A stretch of DNA of 64,000 nucleotides from Azospirillum fermentarium (GCF_025961205.1 NZ_JAOQNH010000004.1:124001-188000); one strand, 5' to 3'; positions 1-9,557 are shown, counted from the stretch's first letter. Notes: a model not told the origin generated them from the sequence alone. Numbers and translations are program-made.

Positions 1-546
1 ACCGATCCATTCATCCATCAACAGGATTTCAGGATGGATGGAGGTGGCCACGGCAAAGGCCAGCCGGATTTTCATGCCTTCGGAGTAGGTCCGGACCGGC
101 ATGTTCAGATACTCGCCCAGTTCGGTGAAGTCGGCGATCTCGTCGATCCGCTCACGGCACTGGCTCGGGGTCAGGCCATACAGCAGGCCCCGCAGGACGA
201 TGTTCTCATACCCCGTCGCTTCGCCATCCATCCCGAGGCCGATTTCGAACAGCGGAGCGATCTGCCCCTCGACCCGGATACGGCCGCCCACGGGATAATA
301 GATCCCCGCAAGAACCCGCAGCAGCGAGGTCTTGCCGGCCCCGTTGATGCCGACCAGGGCCACCCGGTCACCGTGTTCAAAGGCCAGCGACACATGGTCG
401 AGCGCCTTCACGCACACGCGGTCAGTGGCATCGCGGGCAATCCGCCCGCCGGTCCAGCTGTTCAGGATGCTCTTCTTCAGAGACCGGTTGCCGGTGTGAT
501 ACAGCGGGAACTCGACCGTGACGTCATCCAGAATGATGCGGGCCAT
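1..546 (-). CDS. Polysaccharide ABC exporter ATPase (Wzt/KpsT-like), partial
   Basis: ATP-binding subunit that would power export of a polysaccharide across the inner membrane with the permease encoded just upstream. The first 182 residues are visible; the C-terminus lies beyond the window start. Walker A GINGAGKTS is at about residues 66-74, the ABC signature YSEGM at about 154-158, and Walker B LLMDEW sits at the edge. The YSEGM signature and the short N-terminal stretch before the P-loop are typical of the Wzt/KpsT/TagH group. The ATG at 546 lies 6 bp after the permease stop, so the two form an operon. Whether it carries the C-terminal carbohydrate-binding domain of Wzt cannot be seen, so Wzt and KpsT cannot be told apart. 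Confidence 0.93.
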   Translation of the reverse strand, partial: MARIILDDVTVEFPLYHTGNRSLKKSILNSWTGGRIARDATDRVCVKALDHVSLAFEHGDRVALVGINGAGKTSLLRVLAGIYYPVGGRIRVEGQIAPLFEIGLGMDGEATGYENIVLRGLLYGLTPSQCRERIDEIADFTELGEYLNMPVRTYSEGMKIRLAFAVATSIHPEILLMDEWIG

Positions 547-552
547 GTGCGG

Positions 553-1407
553 TTACACCCAATAGCTGATGCGGTGACGCAGCCGCATGTAAAGACGCAA
601 GGTCACGGCCCAGCCGATGACCGCCACCCCGATCACGGTGAGCCAGTTCTCCACGCTGGGAAGATGACCCAGCAGGGGGGCGCGCATGATCTCCACCATG
701 TGGGCGAACGGGTTGAAATGGATCAGTGCCACCCGGTCGGCGGCCAGCTCCGGTTTCCAGATCACCGGGGTGAAGAAGAACAGCACCTGGATCAGGCTGC
801 TGATCACCGGCGGGATGTCGCGGAAGCGGGCCGACAGGATCCCCATCAGCAGCACTGCCCACACGGCGTTGACGATGAACAGCACCAGACCCAGGAACGA
901 CAGCAGCAGCATGCCGGCCCCCGGCCACAGCCCGAACCACAGCGCCGTGCCGAAATAGACGACCAGATTGTGCGCGAAGACGATCAGGTTGCGCCACAGG
1001 ATCCGGTATACATAGGTCGAGAGCGGCAGGGATACGTTGCGTATCAGCCCTTCGGCGTCGATGAACACCGAGCAGCCCTCGATCAGCGTGGTCGAGATCA
1101 GCCCCCACACCACAAGCCCCGCCGCGAGGAAGGGCATGTAGTCGTGAATGTTGATTTTGAACAGGCTGCTGTACAGCACGCCCAGGGCGATCATCATGAT
1201 GCCCATGCTGATGGACAGCCAGAACGGCCCCAGCATGGAGCGGCGGTAGCGCAGCTTGGTATCCTGCCAGCCCATGCGGTGCCAGACGTACCAGCGCCGC
1301 ACGCCTTCACGAAGATCGGTCAGGGCGACGGACAGCGTCCCGGCTTGGGACGCATCGGAGATGCGTGTGATCGCCGGGGTGGGGGAGACGGAAAGTGCGT
1401 CAGTCAC
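553..1407 (-). CDS. Polysaccharide ABC exporter permease (Wzm/KpsM-like, ABC-2)
   Basis: Integral membrane subunit (284 residues, the usual family length) that forms the channel for lipid-linked O-antigen or capsule export. After an N-terminal cytoplasmic amphipathic part (WYVWHRMGWQDTKLRYRRS, residues about 39-57) there are about six hydrophobic segments, and the C-terminus keeps the FNPFAHMVEIMRAPLLG loop typical of ABC-2 polysaccharide permeases. It is followed at once by the ATPase gene on the same strand. A hairpin lies between it and the upstream glycosyltransferase gene, so the exporter pair may have its own promoter in 1408-1577. Confidence 0.93.
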   Translation of the reverse strand: MTDALSVSPTPAITRISDASQAGTLSVALTDLREGVRRWYVWHRMGWQDTKLRYRRSMLGPFWLSISMGIMMIALGVLYSSLFKINIHDYMPFLAAGLVVWGLISTTLIEGCSVFIDAEGLIRNVSLPLSTYVYRILWRNLIVFAHNLVVYFGTALWFGLWPGAGMLLLSFLGLVLFIVNAVWAVLLMGILSARFRDIPPVISSLIQVLFFFTPVIWKPELAADRVALIHFNPFAHMVEIMRAPLLGHLPSVENWLTVIGVAVIGWAVTLRLYMRLRHRISYWV

Positions 1408-1516
1408 GGCAGAACTCTCGCTCGCTAATCGCAGAAATCCCGAAAGCCGCCCAAAGAAAAAGACGGCTGATGCCGTAACGGTTTCCGGGCCCGGTATTCT
1501 CTAGCGCATAAGCCTC

Positions 1517-1541
1517 ATAAAAGATACCGCGGAAGCGGTAT
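1517..1541 (-). terminator. Possible terminator after the GT2 gene
   Basis: Perfect 7-bp stem (ATACCGC at 1524-1530 with GCGGTAT at 1535-1541) with a 4-nt loop. Read on the minus strand it is followed by CTTTTAT. It lies 37 bp past the GT2 stop codon and before the ABC permease. The stem is short, so it may be a weak or partial terminator. Confidence 0.45.
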
Positions 1542-1577
1542 GGTGCGTCCTTGACCGAAACGTCCTTAACAAGAGCT

Positions 1578-2726
1578 TTACAGACGGGTTGTCTCGAACA
1601 GACGGATCACGCGGCGATTCTCCAACCGGCTGCGCTGCTTGGCCCACATGAACCGCACGATGCTGGTCAGATAGACAAGATTGAAGCTCGGCATCCGCGC
1701 CCGGCGGATCTGCCTCAGCCGATTCAGCTTCCGCGTCAGGCGGGCGGGGAAGAAACGCTGCAGGTAGAACATCCATACGCAAGACGCGTAATAGAGGATG
1801 AGCGTCTTCAGCCGCAGGCCTTCGGGCGCATAGTTCATGACGATGTAGGCGATCGTCGGAATCCGGCGGTCGGAGCGCTTGTGCCAGAACAGCCGGTGCA
1901 GCTTCTGGATCGGGGTCAGCAGCCGGCTCACCGGTTTCGGCAGACGGGTAAAGAAGTCGGGCGGATTGAGGATGTCGATCTGCCCGGTCCAATTGTCCAC
2001 GTCGTTGTAGACCAGGGTGCGCAGCGACACGAAACAGCGGTACCCATGCTTACGGGCACGCAGGATGAATTCGCTGTCACCGTGCTGGTGCGGGCACCAT
2101 TTGGCGTCGTACAGCCCGATGGTCTCGAACACCGACCGATGGATCAGAACGCCGTTGCCGGGGGTCTGTTCCACCTCGATGATCTCGGGGCCGACCTGCA
2201 GCTCGGGAACGTCATCTTCCCAGGCCAGGTAATTGCGCAGGTAGAACAGCTGGTGGGAGCCCCAGTTGTTGTAGGCGCCGGTGGACCACACCTGCCCCAT
2301 GTCCTGCAGGTGATCGACGCGGGATGCCAGGATCATCAGATCCCGGCGCTGTGCGATCTCGACCACCCGTTCGACGAATTCGAACCCGATAACGCTGTCG
2401 TCGTTGATGGTCAGAATGTAGTCGCAGCCATCCTTCAGCGCCTGCTCCACGCCGACGTTGGTCGCGCCACTCCAGAAATCATCGTCACCGGCATGCAGGA
2501 GGATCACGTTGTCGAACGAACCGCCGATGTAATCGGCGGTCTGGTCCGACGAGTTGCTGTCCACCACGTAGATCCGCAGGCCGGGGTAGGTCTGCTGGGT
2601 CAGCCCTTCCAGGAACCGCGCCGTCTTGGGAAACCGATTGCGCGCCGGGATCACCGCACCGACCAGCGGCACCTTGGTTTCGGTCGAATCCGAAGGCCGG
2701 ACGTCGGTGTCGAGAAGTGCGGTCAT
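1578..2726 (-). CDS. Family 2 glycosyltransferase (rhamnosyltransferase-like)
   Basis: GT-A fold glycosyltransferase of 382 residues that would add a sugar from a nucleotide donor to the growing surface glycan at the cytoplasmic face. The N-terminal domain shows VGAVIPARNR (about 22-31), VVDSNSSD (about 54-61) and the metal/nucleotide-binding acidic motif TINDDS (about 106-111). WSGATNVGVEQAL between them is the usual GT2 helix. The layout is like WsaE/RfbF-type rhamnosyltransferases, which suits the nearby rml genes, but donor and acceptor are not readable. Its ATG is 7 bp after the preceding GT4 stop, so the two are co-transcribed. The C-terminal 120 residues are basic and may bind membrane. 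Confidence 0.88.
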   Translation of the reverse strand: MTALLDTDVRPSDSTETKVPLVGAVIPARNRFPKTARFLEGLTQQTYPGLRIYVVDSNSSDQTADYIGGSFDNVILLHAGDDDFWSGATNVGVEQALKDGCDYILTINDDSVIGFEFVERVVEIAQRRDLMILASRVDHLQDMGQVWSTGAYNNWGSHQLFYLRNYLAWEDDVPELQVGPEIIEVEQTPGNGVLIHRSVFETIGLYDAKWCPHQHGDSEFILRARKHGYRCFVSLRTLVYNDVDNWTGQIDILNPPDFFTRLPKPVSRLLTPIQKLHRLFWHKRSDRRIPTIAYIVMNYAPEGLRLKTLILYYASCVWMFYLQRFFPARLTRKLNRLRQIRRARMPSFNLVYLTSIVRFMWAKQRSRLENRRVIRLFETTRL

Positions 2727-2733
2727 GGCGTGC

Positions 2734-4512
2734 TCAGCGGTCCGTTTCGGGAAGCAGGATGGTGCTGGTGTTCTTCAGGAAGTAGCTGAGGAAGCGGATC
2801 GTCCCCAACCCGTCGCTGTGCTCGAAGACCCGGCGGGCGATCAGCACGTTCTCGAAACGGGACAGCGGGTCGTCGCGGTGCTTGATGAACGCCTTGTAGA
2901 TCTGGTCCTTGTTGACCGGACGCCAGATGGTGCCCTGGGAGGGAGCTCCCTCCATGAACTCCGCAGCGCCCAGATCCGGATAATAATCCAGAAGGGCCAT
3001 GGCATCGCGCAGCCGGCGCGGGGCAGCAGCCACCGGCTTGGACGCCTTGGTGTAGAGGAGGTAGCGGGTTTCCAGGATGCTGTCGATGGCGAACCGGGTC
3101 GCCAGCGCCGAACGCCGGCTGTCATGGCTTTCGTAGAAGACCACGGCGCCCTGCTTCGAGGCGGCGGCGTTCAGCCCGGAGATCACGGCCTTGTCCAGGT
3201 CCGACGGGATCAGGAAAATCCGGCGGTAGGGGTTCGGCACCTGTTTGTCCAGACGCGCGCTCAGGTCCGCCAGATAGGCGGCCGGATTCTGCACCGCGGC
3301 GGTCTTGGCATCGTCGCAGTTGATGAGCAGCGTCAGCTTTTCATCGGGGCGGCGGATGTCCACCGGCGGGCGGGCGCTGATGATTTCCACCGGCGCGCGG
3401 GATTCCACGGCGTCCTTGGTCGCCTTGAACGCGGCAAGGGTCTCTTGGGCCATGCGCTGGCTGGAATAGCGGTTGCCCTGGGCCAGACCGGCCAGGCGCA
3501 AAGCCTCCAGACGCATCGGGTCGGTCATCAGCGTGTGAATATCCTCCGCCATGGCGTAGGAATTCAGCGGGTCGCGGAAGTAGGCGACCGCATCGCCACA
3601 AACCTCCGGCACGGCGGTCATGCGGGCCGCCAGCACCGGCGTGCCCATCTGCATGGCTTCCACCAGCGGAATGCCGAAACCCTCGTAGATCGAGGGGAAG
3701 ATCATGGCCTTGGCGTTCTTGAACAGGGCCGCCAATTCCACGTCCTTGATGAAGCCGCGCAGCTCGATATCCTGATGCTCGGTTTCCGAGCGCAGGAGCA
3801 GTTCGAACAGCGGCTTGGAGCGGCTGGAATGCTCCAGCGCGCCGGTCAGCACCAGCTTGATCCCGCGCTGATCCAGGAACCGGCGCAGGAACCGGACCGC
3901 CTCGATCAGGCGGTAGTGGTTCTTGTGGCGCCAGGGAACCGCCGGATACAGCACATAGTCCCCGTCGGGGATGACCCCCTGGGCCTTGAGCGACCGGGTG
4001 GCAGCCTCATCATAATGGTCGGCCAGATAGCCGCCGTGGTGGACCACATGAACGCTCTTCTTCCCGAAGAACGTTTCGAAATTCTGCTTTTCGAATTCCG
4101 AGATCGCGATCAGGCTGTCGGCGCGGTCGATGGCGAAACCGTAGTCGCGGTTGCGGCCTTCGAACGCCCCTTCAGGGAAATAGTGGGGATACACATTGTG
4201 CTGCAGATCATGGATGCAGCACAAGGTCGGAACCCGCGAGTCCATGAAGGCCGGGGCCAGCCCGTTCAGCGGATCATAGAAGACGTCGCACCATTTCGCC
4301 TGAGCCGCAAAGAACGACGGCTCCTCCGCCAGGATCGGAATGACATCGATCCCCGGAATGGACGACAGGAGCTTGTAGGTCCGCGGATTGGCGATCACGC
4401 GGACTTCGGCGATACGCGCCATTTCCCGCAAGAGCGACAGAAGATAGCTTCCGGCTCCCCCAGCCCCCTTGTCCAGCGGAAGCAGGCGGAGACAATTGAT
4501 AACAGCTTTCAT
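2734..4512 (-). CDS. Family 4 glycosyltransferase with a C-terminal extension
   Basis: GT-B retaining glycosyltransferase for surface glycan assembly. The N-terminal glycine-rich stretch (DKGAGGAGSYLLSLLRE, about 14-30), an internal VLYPAVPWRHKNH segment (187-199) and the EX7E signature (E277 and E285 in YEGFGIPLVEAM) place it in the GT4 group. The GT4 part ends near residue 370. The remaining 220 residues form an extra domain that I do not recognise; it has a repeated alpha/beta look (LTLLINCDD, IFLIPSD, AVVFYES) and could be a second degenerate Rossmann module. At 592 residues it is about 200 longer than a plain GT4. The start is the ATG at 4512; it precedes the GT2 gene with 7 bp between. 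Confidence 0.88.
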   Translation of the reverse strand: MKAVINCLRLLPLDKGAGGAGSYLLSLLREMARIAEVRVIANPRTYKLLSSIPGIDVIPILAEEPSFFAAQAKWCDVFYDPLNGLAPAFMDSRVPTLCCIHDLQHNVYPHYFPEGAFEGRNRDYGFAIDRADSLIAISEFEKQNFETFFGKKSVHVVHHGGYLADHYDEAATRSLKAQGVIPDGDYVLYPAVPWRHKNHYRLIEAVRFLRRFLDQRGIKLVLTGALEHSSRSKPLFELLLRSETEHQDIELRGFIKDVELAALFKNAKAMIFPSIYEGFGIPLVEAMQMGTPVLAARMTAVPEVCGDAVAYFRDPLNSYAMAEDIHTLMTDPMRLEALRLAGLAQGNRYSSQRMAQETLAAFKATKDAVESRAPVEIISARPPVDIRRPDEKLTLLINCDDAKTAAVQNPAAYLADLSARLDKQVPNPYRRIFLIPSDLDKAVISGLNAAASKQGAVVFYESHDSRRSALATRFAIDSILETRYLLYTKASKPVAAAPRRLRDAMALLDYYPDLGAAEFMEGAPSQGTIWRPVNKDQIYKAFIKHRDDPLSRFENVLIARRVFEHSDGLGTIRFLSYFLKNTSTILLPETDR

Positions 4513-4667
4513 AGGAGAAATCTGTCGACGTTGTTGGCGAGCGGGCTTGTTGGCCGGTATGTCCGAGGTGGATTCCGGTCAAATCCATGGGCAAACGGCG
4601 GCCATATGTCTCCCGCGGCCGCCATGTTTGTCAACCAGCTTTTACTGACCGCTCAAGACAGCAGCTA

Positions 4668-6422
4668 TCATTGCCTGGAAATCGAGCGCTCGACCAGGGT
4701 TTCGACTGCCCTCCAAAAGTGGCCGGACAGGCTGGGCGCGGCCGGAAAACCGGGCGGGCGGGCGGTCCGGATCCGCTGTGCGTCGTGGGCCCGCAGGCCG
4801 GCGTCCAGGCCCAAGGCGACAGCGCGGGTGATATAGTCATCCACCGTACCGGTTACCATATGGTCCAACCCCAGTCCGCGCAGGAAGCCGGCGCTCTGGC
4901 GGCAGCGTGCGGACACGCCCTCCAGAGCCACGACCGGACAGTCGCACAGCAGCGGATCCACGATGGACACGGCCCCGGAGAAGGGGAAGCTGTCCAGATA
5001 GATGTCGGCCTCGCTCAAGAGCCCCAGAATGGCCGCGCGTGTTTCGAAGGTCGAGAACAGCGTGACACGGCTCTTGGGAATGCCGTTGGCCGCGAACTGC
5101 TGGTAGAGGTACGTGGCGCAGAGAGAATATTCGTAGCTGGTGCTCCAGTTCCTGTTGAACGGATACAGCGCCAGACGTGCTTCCGGCACCCGGCTCAGGA
5201 TTTCCGACCATACGGCCAGCAGTTCGGGGGTGATCTTGTGCAGGTTGGCCCCCGACACGAATACCGGCTCGCTCCCCGTCAGGCCCAGACGCTGGCGCAG
5301 GCCCACGCTGGCAGGCGATAGCGGCGGGCCGCTGAAGTCGTAGACGTTGATGGAGCCGGGGGCCAGCACCAGGGTCTCGCTGTACTGGTCCGCGGCGGCG
5401 TGGCTTTCGTTCAGCGCCCCGGTGAAATAGGCGTCGAAGGTCGGCAGGCCGGTGGTGATGGGGAACAGGGTGGTCGCGATCTGCAGCGGTGCGATCCGAT
5501 GGGCGCCGACGACCCACGGGATGTTGTTCAGGCCGCAGATGTTCTTTCCCATCAGGAGGATGTCCAACTCGTCGGCGCGCAGCCGGCGCACGATGTCGTC
5601 GGGCTCCTCGCTGTCGAGCAGGACGAAGCGGTCGAAATCGGCCTTCATCCGTTCCTCACCGCTGTCGCGGGCCTCGCTCAGGGCATAGAGGGTGATTTCA
5701 TACCGGCTGCGGTCATAGGGCAGCAGGTGGGCGCGCAACGCCGCCACCTCCGAGGCGTTGTTGAAGACGTTGCGGAACACCCCCACACGGCGCCGTGCCC
5801 CGGTCCGGACCTGCCGGGGCGGGTCGAGCGCAACCGGCTTTCCCAGACGCTGGAGCAGCATGGTCGTCAGCCGCGCCCGGACCTTGGCCAGCGGCGCCAG
5901 ATTGTGGTCGGCGAAATAGAGCGGCAGCATGTTGCAGGTGCTGACGGCCTTTTCCAGCAGAAAGCCCGCATCCTCCCGTCCCGCATGACGGTGAACATGG
6001 GCTTCCACCCCCGGCAGCAGCCATTCCATCAGCCGGACATGCCGGGTCACGTCACCCGCGGCGGGAAACATGATCGGGGCATAATTCAGCAGGGGAACGA
6101 TCAATCCGCTGGCGGCCGGCGTGATATTGAACAGCGCAGCCGGCAGCTCCAGCTCGAAAGGGTAGTGGTCCACCAGATCCGCCAAATAGCGCGGCAGCCC
6201 GGCGACGCTGTTTCCGGCGCCAGGGGTGGGCGGATGGGGGGCGATGCCCGCCTGACGCCGTACCTGGATGGCGCCATGGGCCTGGATCTGCGCGATCGTT
6301 CCCGTCAGCTCGGCAAGGGCGGAAAACGTCAGCGGCACCTCTGCGGCGCGGCGGCGAACGGTGTCGCACGCCTCCTGAATGGCGCCAGGGTTTCCGGTTT
6401 GCATGATGCTGGCAATGTCCAT
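4668..6422 (-). CDS. GT41 (O-GlcNAc-transferase-like) protein without TPR repeats
   Basis: 584-residue protein whose second half resembles the catalytic region of SPINDLY/OGT (GT41): RVGVFRNVFNNASEVAALR, LHKITPELLAVWSEILSRVP with the conserved lysine, and YLDSFPFSGAVSIVDPLL. The first 200 residues are helical and show no clear TPR. The histidine found in the GYxSxDFxxH motif of active OGT-like enzymes is missing here (FNNASE), while the other three GT41 proteins in this window keep it. That may mean a changed mechanism or substrate. The reading frame is open to 7172, but ATG 6422 (start MDIASIM) fits best because the upstream part is low-complexity Pro/Arg sequence that is antisense to the next gene. 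It ends 155 bp before the GT4 gene. Confidence 0.78.
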   Translation of the reverse strand: MDIASIMQTGNPGAIQEACDTVRRRAAEVPLTFSALAELTGTIAQIQAHGAIQVRRQAGIAPHPPTPGAGNSVAGLPRYLADLVDHYPFELELPAALFNITPAASGLIVPLLNYAPIMFPAAGDVTRHVRLMEWLLPGVEAHVHRHAGREDAGFLLEKAVSTCNMLPLYFADHNLAPLAKVRARLTTMLLQRLGKPVALDPPRQVRTGARRRVGVFRNVFNNASEVAALRAHLLPYDRSRYEITLYALSEARDSGEERMKADFDRFVLLDSEEPDDIVRRLRADELDILLMGKNICGLNNIPWVVGAHRIAPLQIATTLFPITTGLPTFDAYFTGALNESHAAADQYSETLVLAPGSINVYDFSGPPLSPASVGLRQRLGLTGSEPVFVSGANLHKITPELLAVWSEILSRVPEARLALYPFNRNWSTSYEYSLCATYLYQQFAANGIPKSRVTLFSTFETRAAILGLLSEADIYLDSFPFSGAVSIVDPLLCDCPVVALEGVSARCRQSAGFLRGLGLDHMVTGTVDDYITRAVALGLDAGLRAHDAQRIRTARPPGFPAAPSLSGHFWRAVETLVERSISRQ

Positions 6423-6562
6423 GGCCCTGTTCCGGCACGGGTGGGGTGGTTGACGCGGGTCGGCTGTTTGTAATGGAGCGGCGGACCTGACGCCAGTACA
6501 GTTGCCGTCCATCCGCCCGCCCCGCAACCGGGGAACGGGCCGTTCCCTTTGCTGGATCACCC

Positions 6563-7759
6563 ATGCCGCCGGATACACCGCCCGCTCCCTTGGCCGCACC
6601 CGCCGTCCGCCGTCTTCTGGTCTGGCATTGGGGCCGGCGGGGGGGCGGGCCGCGCTATACGCTGGAAATGGCGCGCGCCCTCGCGGCACGGACCGACGTG
6701 GAACTGCACCTGTCCTATTCGCGCCAATCGGAACTGGCCGGGGACATGGCGGACCTGGCCCGCGCTGCCGGACGCCCCGGGTTGCCGGTGGACACGTACA
6801 CCGGGGCGGCCAGTGCCGGGCTGGCGACCCTCCGCCTGCCTTGGCTGATTGCACGGTTCGCGGCCTATATGCGGGCCAACCGCATCGACACCGTGGTCTG
6901 CACCATGGGCCATGTGTGGAATGCTGCGGTCTCGCCGGTGATCCGGCGAACGGGCGCGGCATACGCGCTGGTCCTGCATGACGCCCAGGCCCATCCGGGA
7001 GAGGAGAACGCTCTGCTCGATACCCTGGCGCGGTGGGACGTGGCCCGGGCGGACCGTGTGGTGGTGCTGTCGGAGCATGTGCGTGCCCTGGCCATGGCCC
7101 GCTTCGGCCTGCCGTCTGAACGGCTGACGTTGTTGTCCCATGGAGCCACGGCATTCCCGGGGTTGCTTCCATCTCTGCGCCAGCCGCCGGCAGGGCGTCC
7201 GTGGCGGCTGCTGTTCTTCGGGCGCATCCTAGCCTACAAGGGCTTTGATCTTCTGCTCGACACCTATGAGCGGCTTCGCCGCCGCTTTGGAGACAGGGTC
7301 GAGCTGCTGGTGGCCGGAAATGGCGATACCGCCCCCTTTGCCGCCCGGTTGGCTGCGCTTCCCGGCATCACACTCGACAACCGCTGGATCGCCGAAGACG
7401 AGATTGGCCCCATTCTGAACCGTGCCGACCTTCTGCTTCTTCCCTATCGGGAAGCCAGTCAGTCGGGTGTGGCACCGGGGGCCGCTATGGGCGGGTTGCC
7501 GGCGGTGGCGACACCGGTGGGCGGTCTGAACGAGCAGGTTCTCGACGGGAGGACAGGGCGGATCGCCGCTGCGGTGGATGCCGACGCCATGGCCGCCGCC
7601 GCCGCATCCCTGATCGAGGACGAAGCCCTGTACCGCCGCTGTTCCCAGGGCGCGCTGGACTTCGCACGGAATGCCTTGTCGTGGGACCGGGCGGCGGATG
7701 GGCTGATGGCGGCGGTGTCCGCCTGTCACACCGTGCCGGCGGCCACGCGGAGCAGATAG
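6563..7759 (+). CDS. Family 4 glycosyltransferase
   Basis: GT-B glycosyltransferase of 398 residues. The N-terminal donor/acceptor entry loop WGRRGGGPRYTLEMARAL (about 23-40), the middle strand LLFFGRILAYKGFDLLLDTYE and the C-terminal part with LLLPYREASQSGVAPGAAMGG are all typical of GT4. In the usual EX7E motif the first Glu is kept (YREAS) but the second position is not, as in some GT4 subgroups. It is divergent to the GT41-like gene (140 bp between starts) and its 3' end overlaps the rmlA 3' end by 34 bp in a convergent arrangement. Start chosen at ATG 6563; the ribosome site is weak. Confidence 0.87.
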   Translation: MPPDTPPAPLAAPAVRRLLVWHWGRRGGGPRYTLEMARALAARTDVELHLSYSRQSELAGDMADLARAAGRPGLPVDTYTGAASAGLATLRLPWLIARFAAYMRANRIDTVVCTMGHVWNAAVSPVIRRTGAAYALVLHDAQAHPGEENALLDTLARWDVARADRVVVLSEHVRALAMARFGLPSERLTLLSHGATAFPGLLPSLRQPPAGRPWRLLFFGRILAYKGFDLLLDTYERLRRRFGDRVELLVAGNGDTAPFAARLAALPGITLDNRWIAEDEIGPILNRADLLLLPYREASQSGVAPGAAMGGLPAVATPVGGLNEQVLDGRTGRIAAAVDADAMAAAAASLIEDEALYRRCSQGALDFARNALSWDRAADGLMAAVSACHTVPAATRSR

Positions 7760-8598
7760 CGCCCGTAGTCGTTCTTTAGCAGCGGCTGTGCCAACCGTTC
7801 CAGGGCGGCGGCGTCGATGAAACCGGCGCGGAAGGCGATTTCCTCCAGGCACGCGATTTTCAGGCCCTGGCGCTGCTCGACGGTCTGAACGAACTGGCTG
7901 GCGGCCAACAGACTGTCGTGGGTGCCTGTATCCAGCCAGGCATGGCCGCGGCCCAACCGTTCGACCCGCAGGGAGCCGTCCTCCAGATAGAATCGGTTGA
8001 CGTCGGTGATCTCCAGTTCACCCCGGGTGGACGGGCGGATGTCTGCGGCCACGTCCGATACGCGCCCATCGTAGAAATAGAGCCCCGTCACCGCCATGTT
8101 GGAGCGGGGAGTGGCGGGCTTCTCTTCGATGCTGACGGCGCGGCCCGTTTCGTCGAAGGCGACAACCCCATAGCGCTCCGGGTCGCTGACCGGGTAGCCG
8201 AACACCGTCGCCCCCCGGTCCAGGGTTGCGGCCTGTTTCAGTACCCGGTCCAGACCGTGACCGTAGAAAATATTGTCACCGAGAATCAGACAGCAGGGCT
8301 TGCCGCCGATGAACTCCCGCCCGATCAGGAACGCCTGCGCCAGCCCCTCGGGGCGTGGCTGGATGGCGTACTGCAGGGAGACGCCCCATTGCGATCCATC
8401 TCCCAGCAGCGCCTGAAACAGCGCCTGGTCCTGGGGGGTGGTGATGATCAGGATGTCCCGGATGCCGGCCATCATCAGCACCGACAGGGGATAATAGATC
8501 ATCGGTTTGTCGTAGATGGGCAGAAGCTGTTTGCTGACCACGGTGGTCACGGGATAGAGCCGCGTGCCCGATCCGCCCGCCAGGATGATTCCCTTCAT
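7726..8598 (-). CDS. rmlA: Glucose-1-phosphate thymidylyltransferase
   Basis: Makes dTDP-glucose from dTTP and glucose-1-phosphate, the first step towards dTDP-rhamnose and other dTDP-deoxysugars. 290 residues, the normal length. The nucleotidyltransferase signature LAGGSGTRLYPVT starts at residue 6, followed by KQLLPIYDKPMIYYPLSVLM. LILGDNIFYGHGL holds the metal-binding Asp, and EEKP and WLDTGTHDSLL are conserved later motifs. It is the last gene of a minus-strand rmlB-rmlD-rmlA operon, 48 bp after rmlD. Confidence 0.97.
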   Translation of the reverse strand: MKGIILAGGSGTRLYPVTTVVSKQLLPIYDKPMIYYPLSVLMMAGIRDILIITTPQDQALFQALLGDGSQWGVSLQYAIQPRPEGLAQAFLIGREFIGGKPCCLILGDNIFYGHGLDRVLKQAATLDRGATVFGYPVSDPERYGVVAFDETGRAVSIEEKPATPRSNMAVTGLYFYDGRVSDVAADIRPSTRGELEITDVNRFYLEDGSLRVERLGRGHAWLDTGTHDSLLAASQFVQTVEQRQGLKIACLEEIAFRAGFIDAAALERLAQPLLKNDYGRYLLRVAAGTV

Positions 8599-8646
8599 CG
8601 CTCCCCCATTCCCCGGTCGTTCATGATGCCGTTGCTTGGTGGTGTA

Positions 8647-9543
8647 TCAGGATGCGCACAGCCGTTCCATCACCGCCGCCAGCGACCGCCGCCAGTCCGG
8701 TTGCGGAATGCCGTGGCGCTCCCGGATGCGGCGGCAGTCCAGCACCGAGTGAGCCGGCCGCCGGGCCGGGGTGGGAAAGTCGGATGTGGCGATGGCGTCG
8801 ATCTGTGGGGGCGGCAGGCCGGTCAGCCGTTCCCGTTCGTCGAATATGGCGGTGGCGAAGCCATGCCATGTGGTCGCCTCGGCGCTGGTGTAATGGAAGA
8901 CGCCGGTCGATCGGGGATCATCGTCCGCCGCCAGCCGCCGTGCCACGGTGACCGCGGCTTCGGCAATATCGGCGGCGGCGGTTGGGCAGCCGGTCTGGTC
9001 GGCGACGACCCGCAGATGGTTCCGTTCGCTGCCCAGCCGCAGCATGGTGCGGACGAAGTTGTTTCCATGGGAAGCGAAGACCCACGACGTGCGCACGATC
9101 GCATGGCGGGGCAGAACGGCGGCAACCGCCCGTTCCCCGTCCCGTTTGCTCAAGCCGTAAAGATTGATCGGGGCGGTGGGGTCGTCTTCCCCATAAGCGC
9201 CGCTGCCGGTGCCATCGAACACATAGTCGGTGGACAGATGCACCAGCGGCAGGCCGGCGCGCATGCACGCCTCGGCGACGTGGCGCGGGCCGTCGCGGTT
9301 GACGGCGAAAGCAGTGTCCCGGTCGCTTTCCGCCCGGTCCACGGCGGTGTAGGCCGCCGCGTTGATGACGGCGGAGCACCCCGACGCTCTGACAGCGGCG
9401 TGGATGGCATCCGGGTCGGTCAGGTCGGCCTGACGACGGGAGAGGGCGGCAATCCCGATGCGCCGCCCGCCCCTGTCCGCCGCATCCAGGGCACGCAATT
9501 CGGTTCCGACCTGTCCGTCCGCTCCGAGAACCAGAATCCGCAT
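8647..9543 (-). CDS. rmlD: dTDP-4-dehydrorhamnose reductase
   Basis: SDR-family reductase that performs the last step to dTDP-L-rhamnose with NAD(P)H. 298 residues. N-terminal LVLGADGQVGTEL is the dinucleotide-binding loop, INAAAYTAVDRAE and STDYVFDG are RmlD signatures, and YGLSK is the YxxxK catalytic pair. ATG 9543 is chosen because it starts directly at the first beta strand (MRILVLG); the frame is open further upstream, but that part overlaps rmlB. It starts 14 bp after the rmlB stop. Confidence 0.96.
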   Translation of the reverse strand: MRILVLGADGQVGTELRALDAADRGGRRIGIAALSRRQADLTDPDAIHAAVRASGCSAVINAAAYTAVDRAESDRDTAFAVNRDGPRHVAEACMRAGLPLVHLSTDYVFDGTGSGAYGEDDPTAPINLYGLSKRDGERAVAAVLPRHAIVRTSWVFASHGNNFVRTMLRLGSERNHLRVVADQTGCPTAAADIAEAAVTVARRLAADDDPRSTGVFHYTSAEATTWHGFATAIFDERERLTGLPPPQIDAIATSDFPTPARRPAHSVLDCRRIRERHGIPQPDWRRSLAAVMERLCAS

Positions 9544-9557
9544 GGAGTGGCGCTTTC

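Noticed and set aside
2626..4836. 736-residue plus-strand open frame.
   Set aside because: It is antisense to two clear glycosyltransferase genes and has a His/Arg/Gln-rich composition typical of shadow frames.
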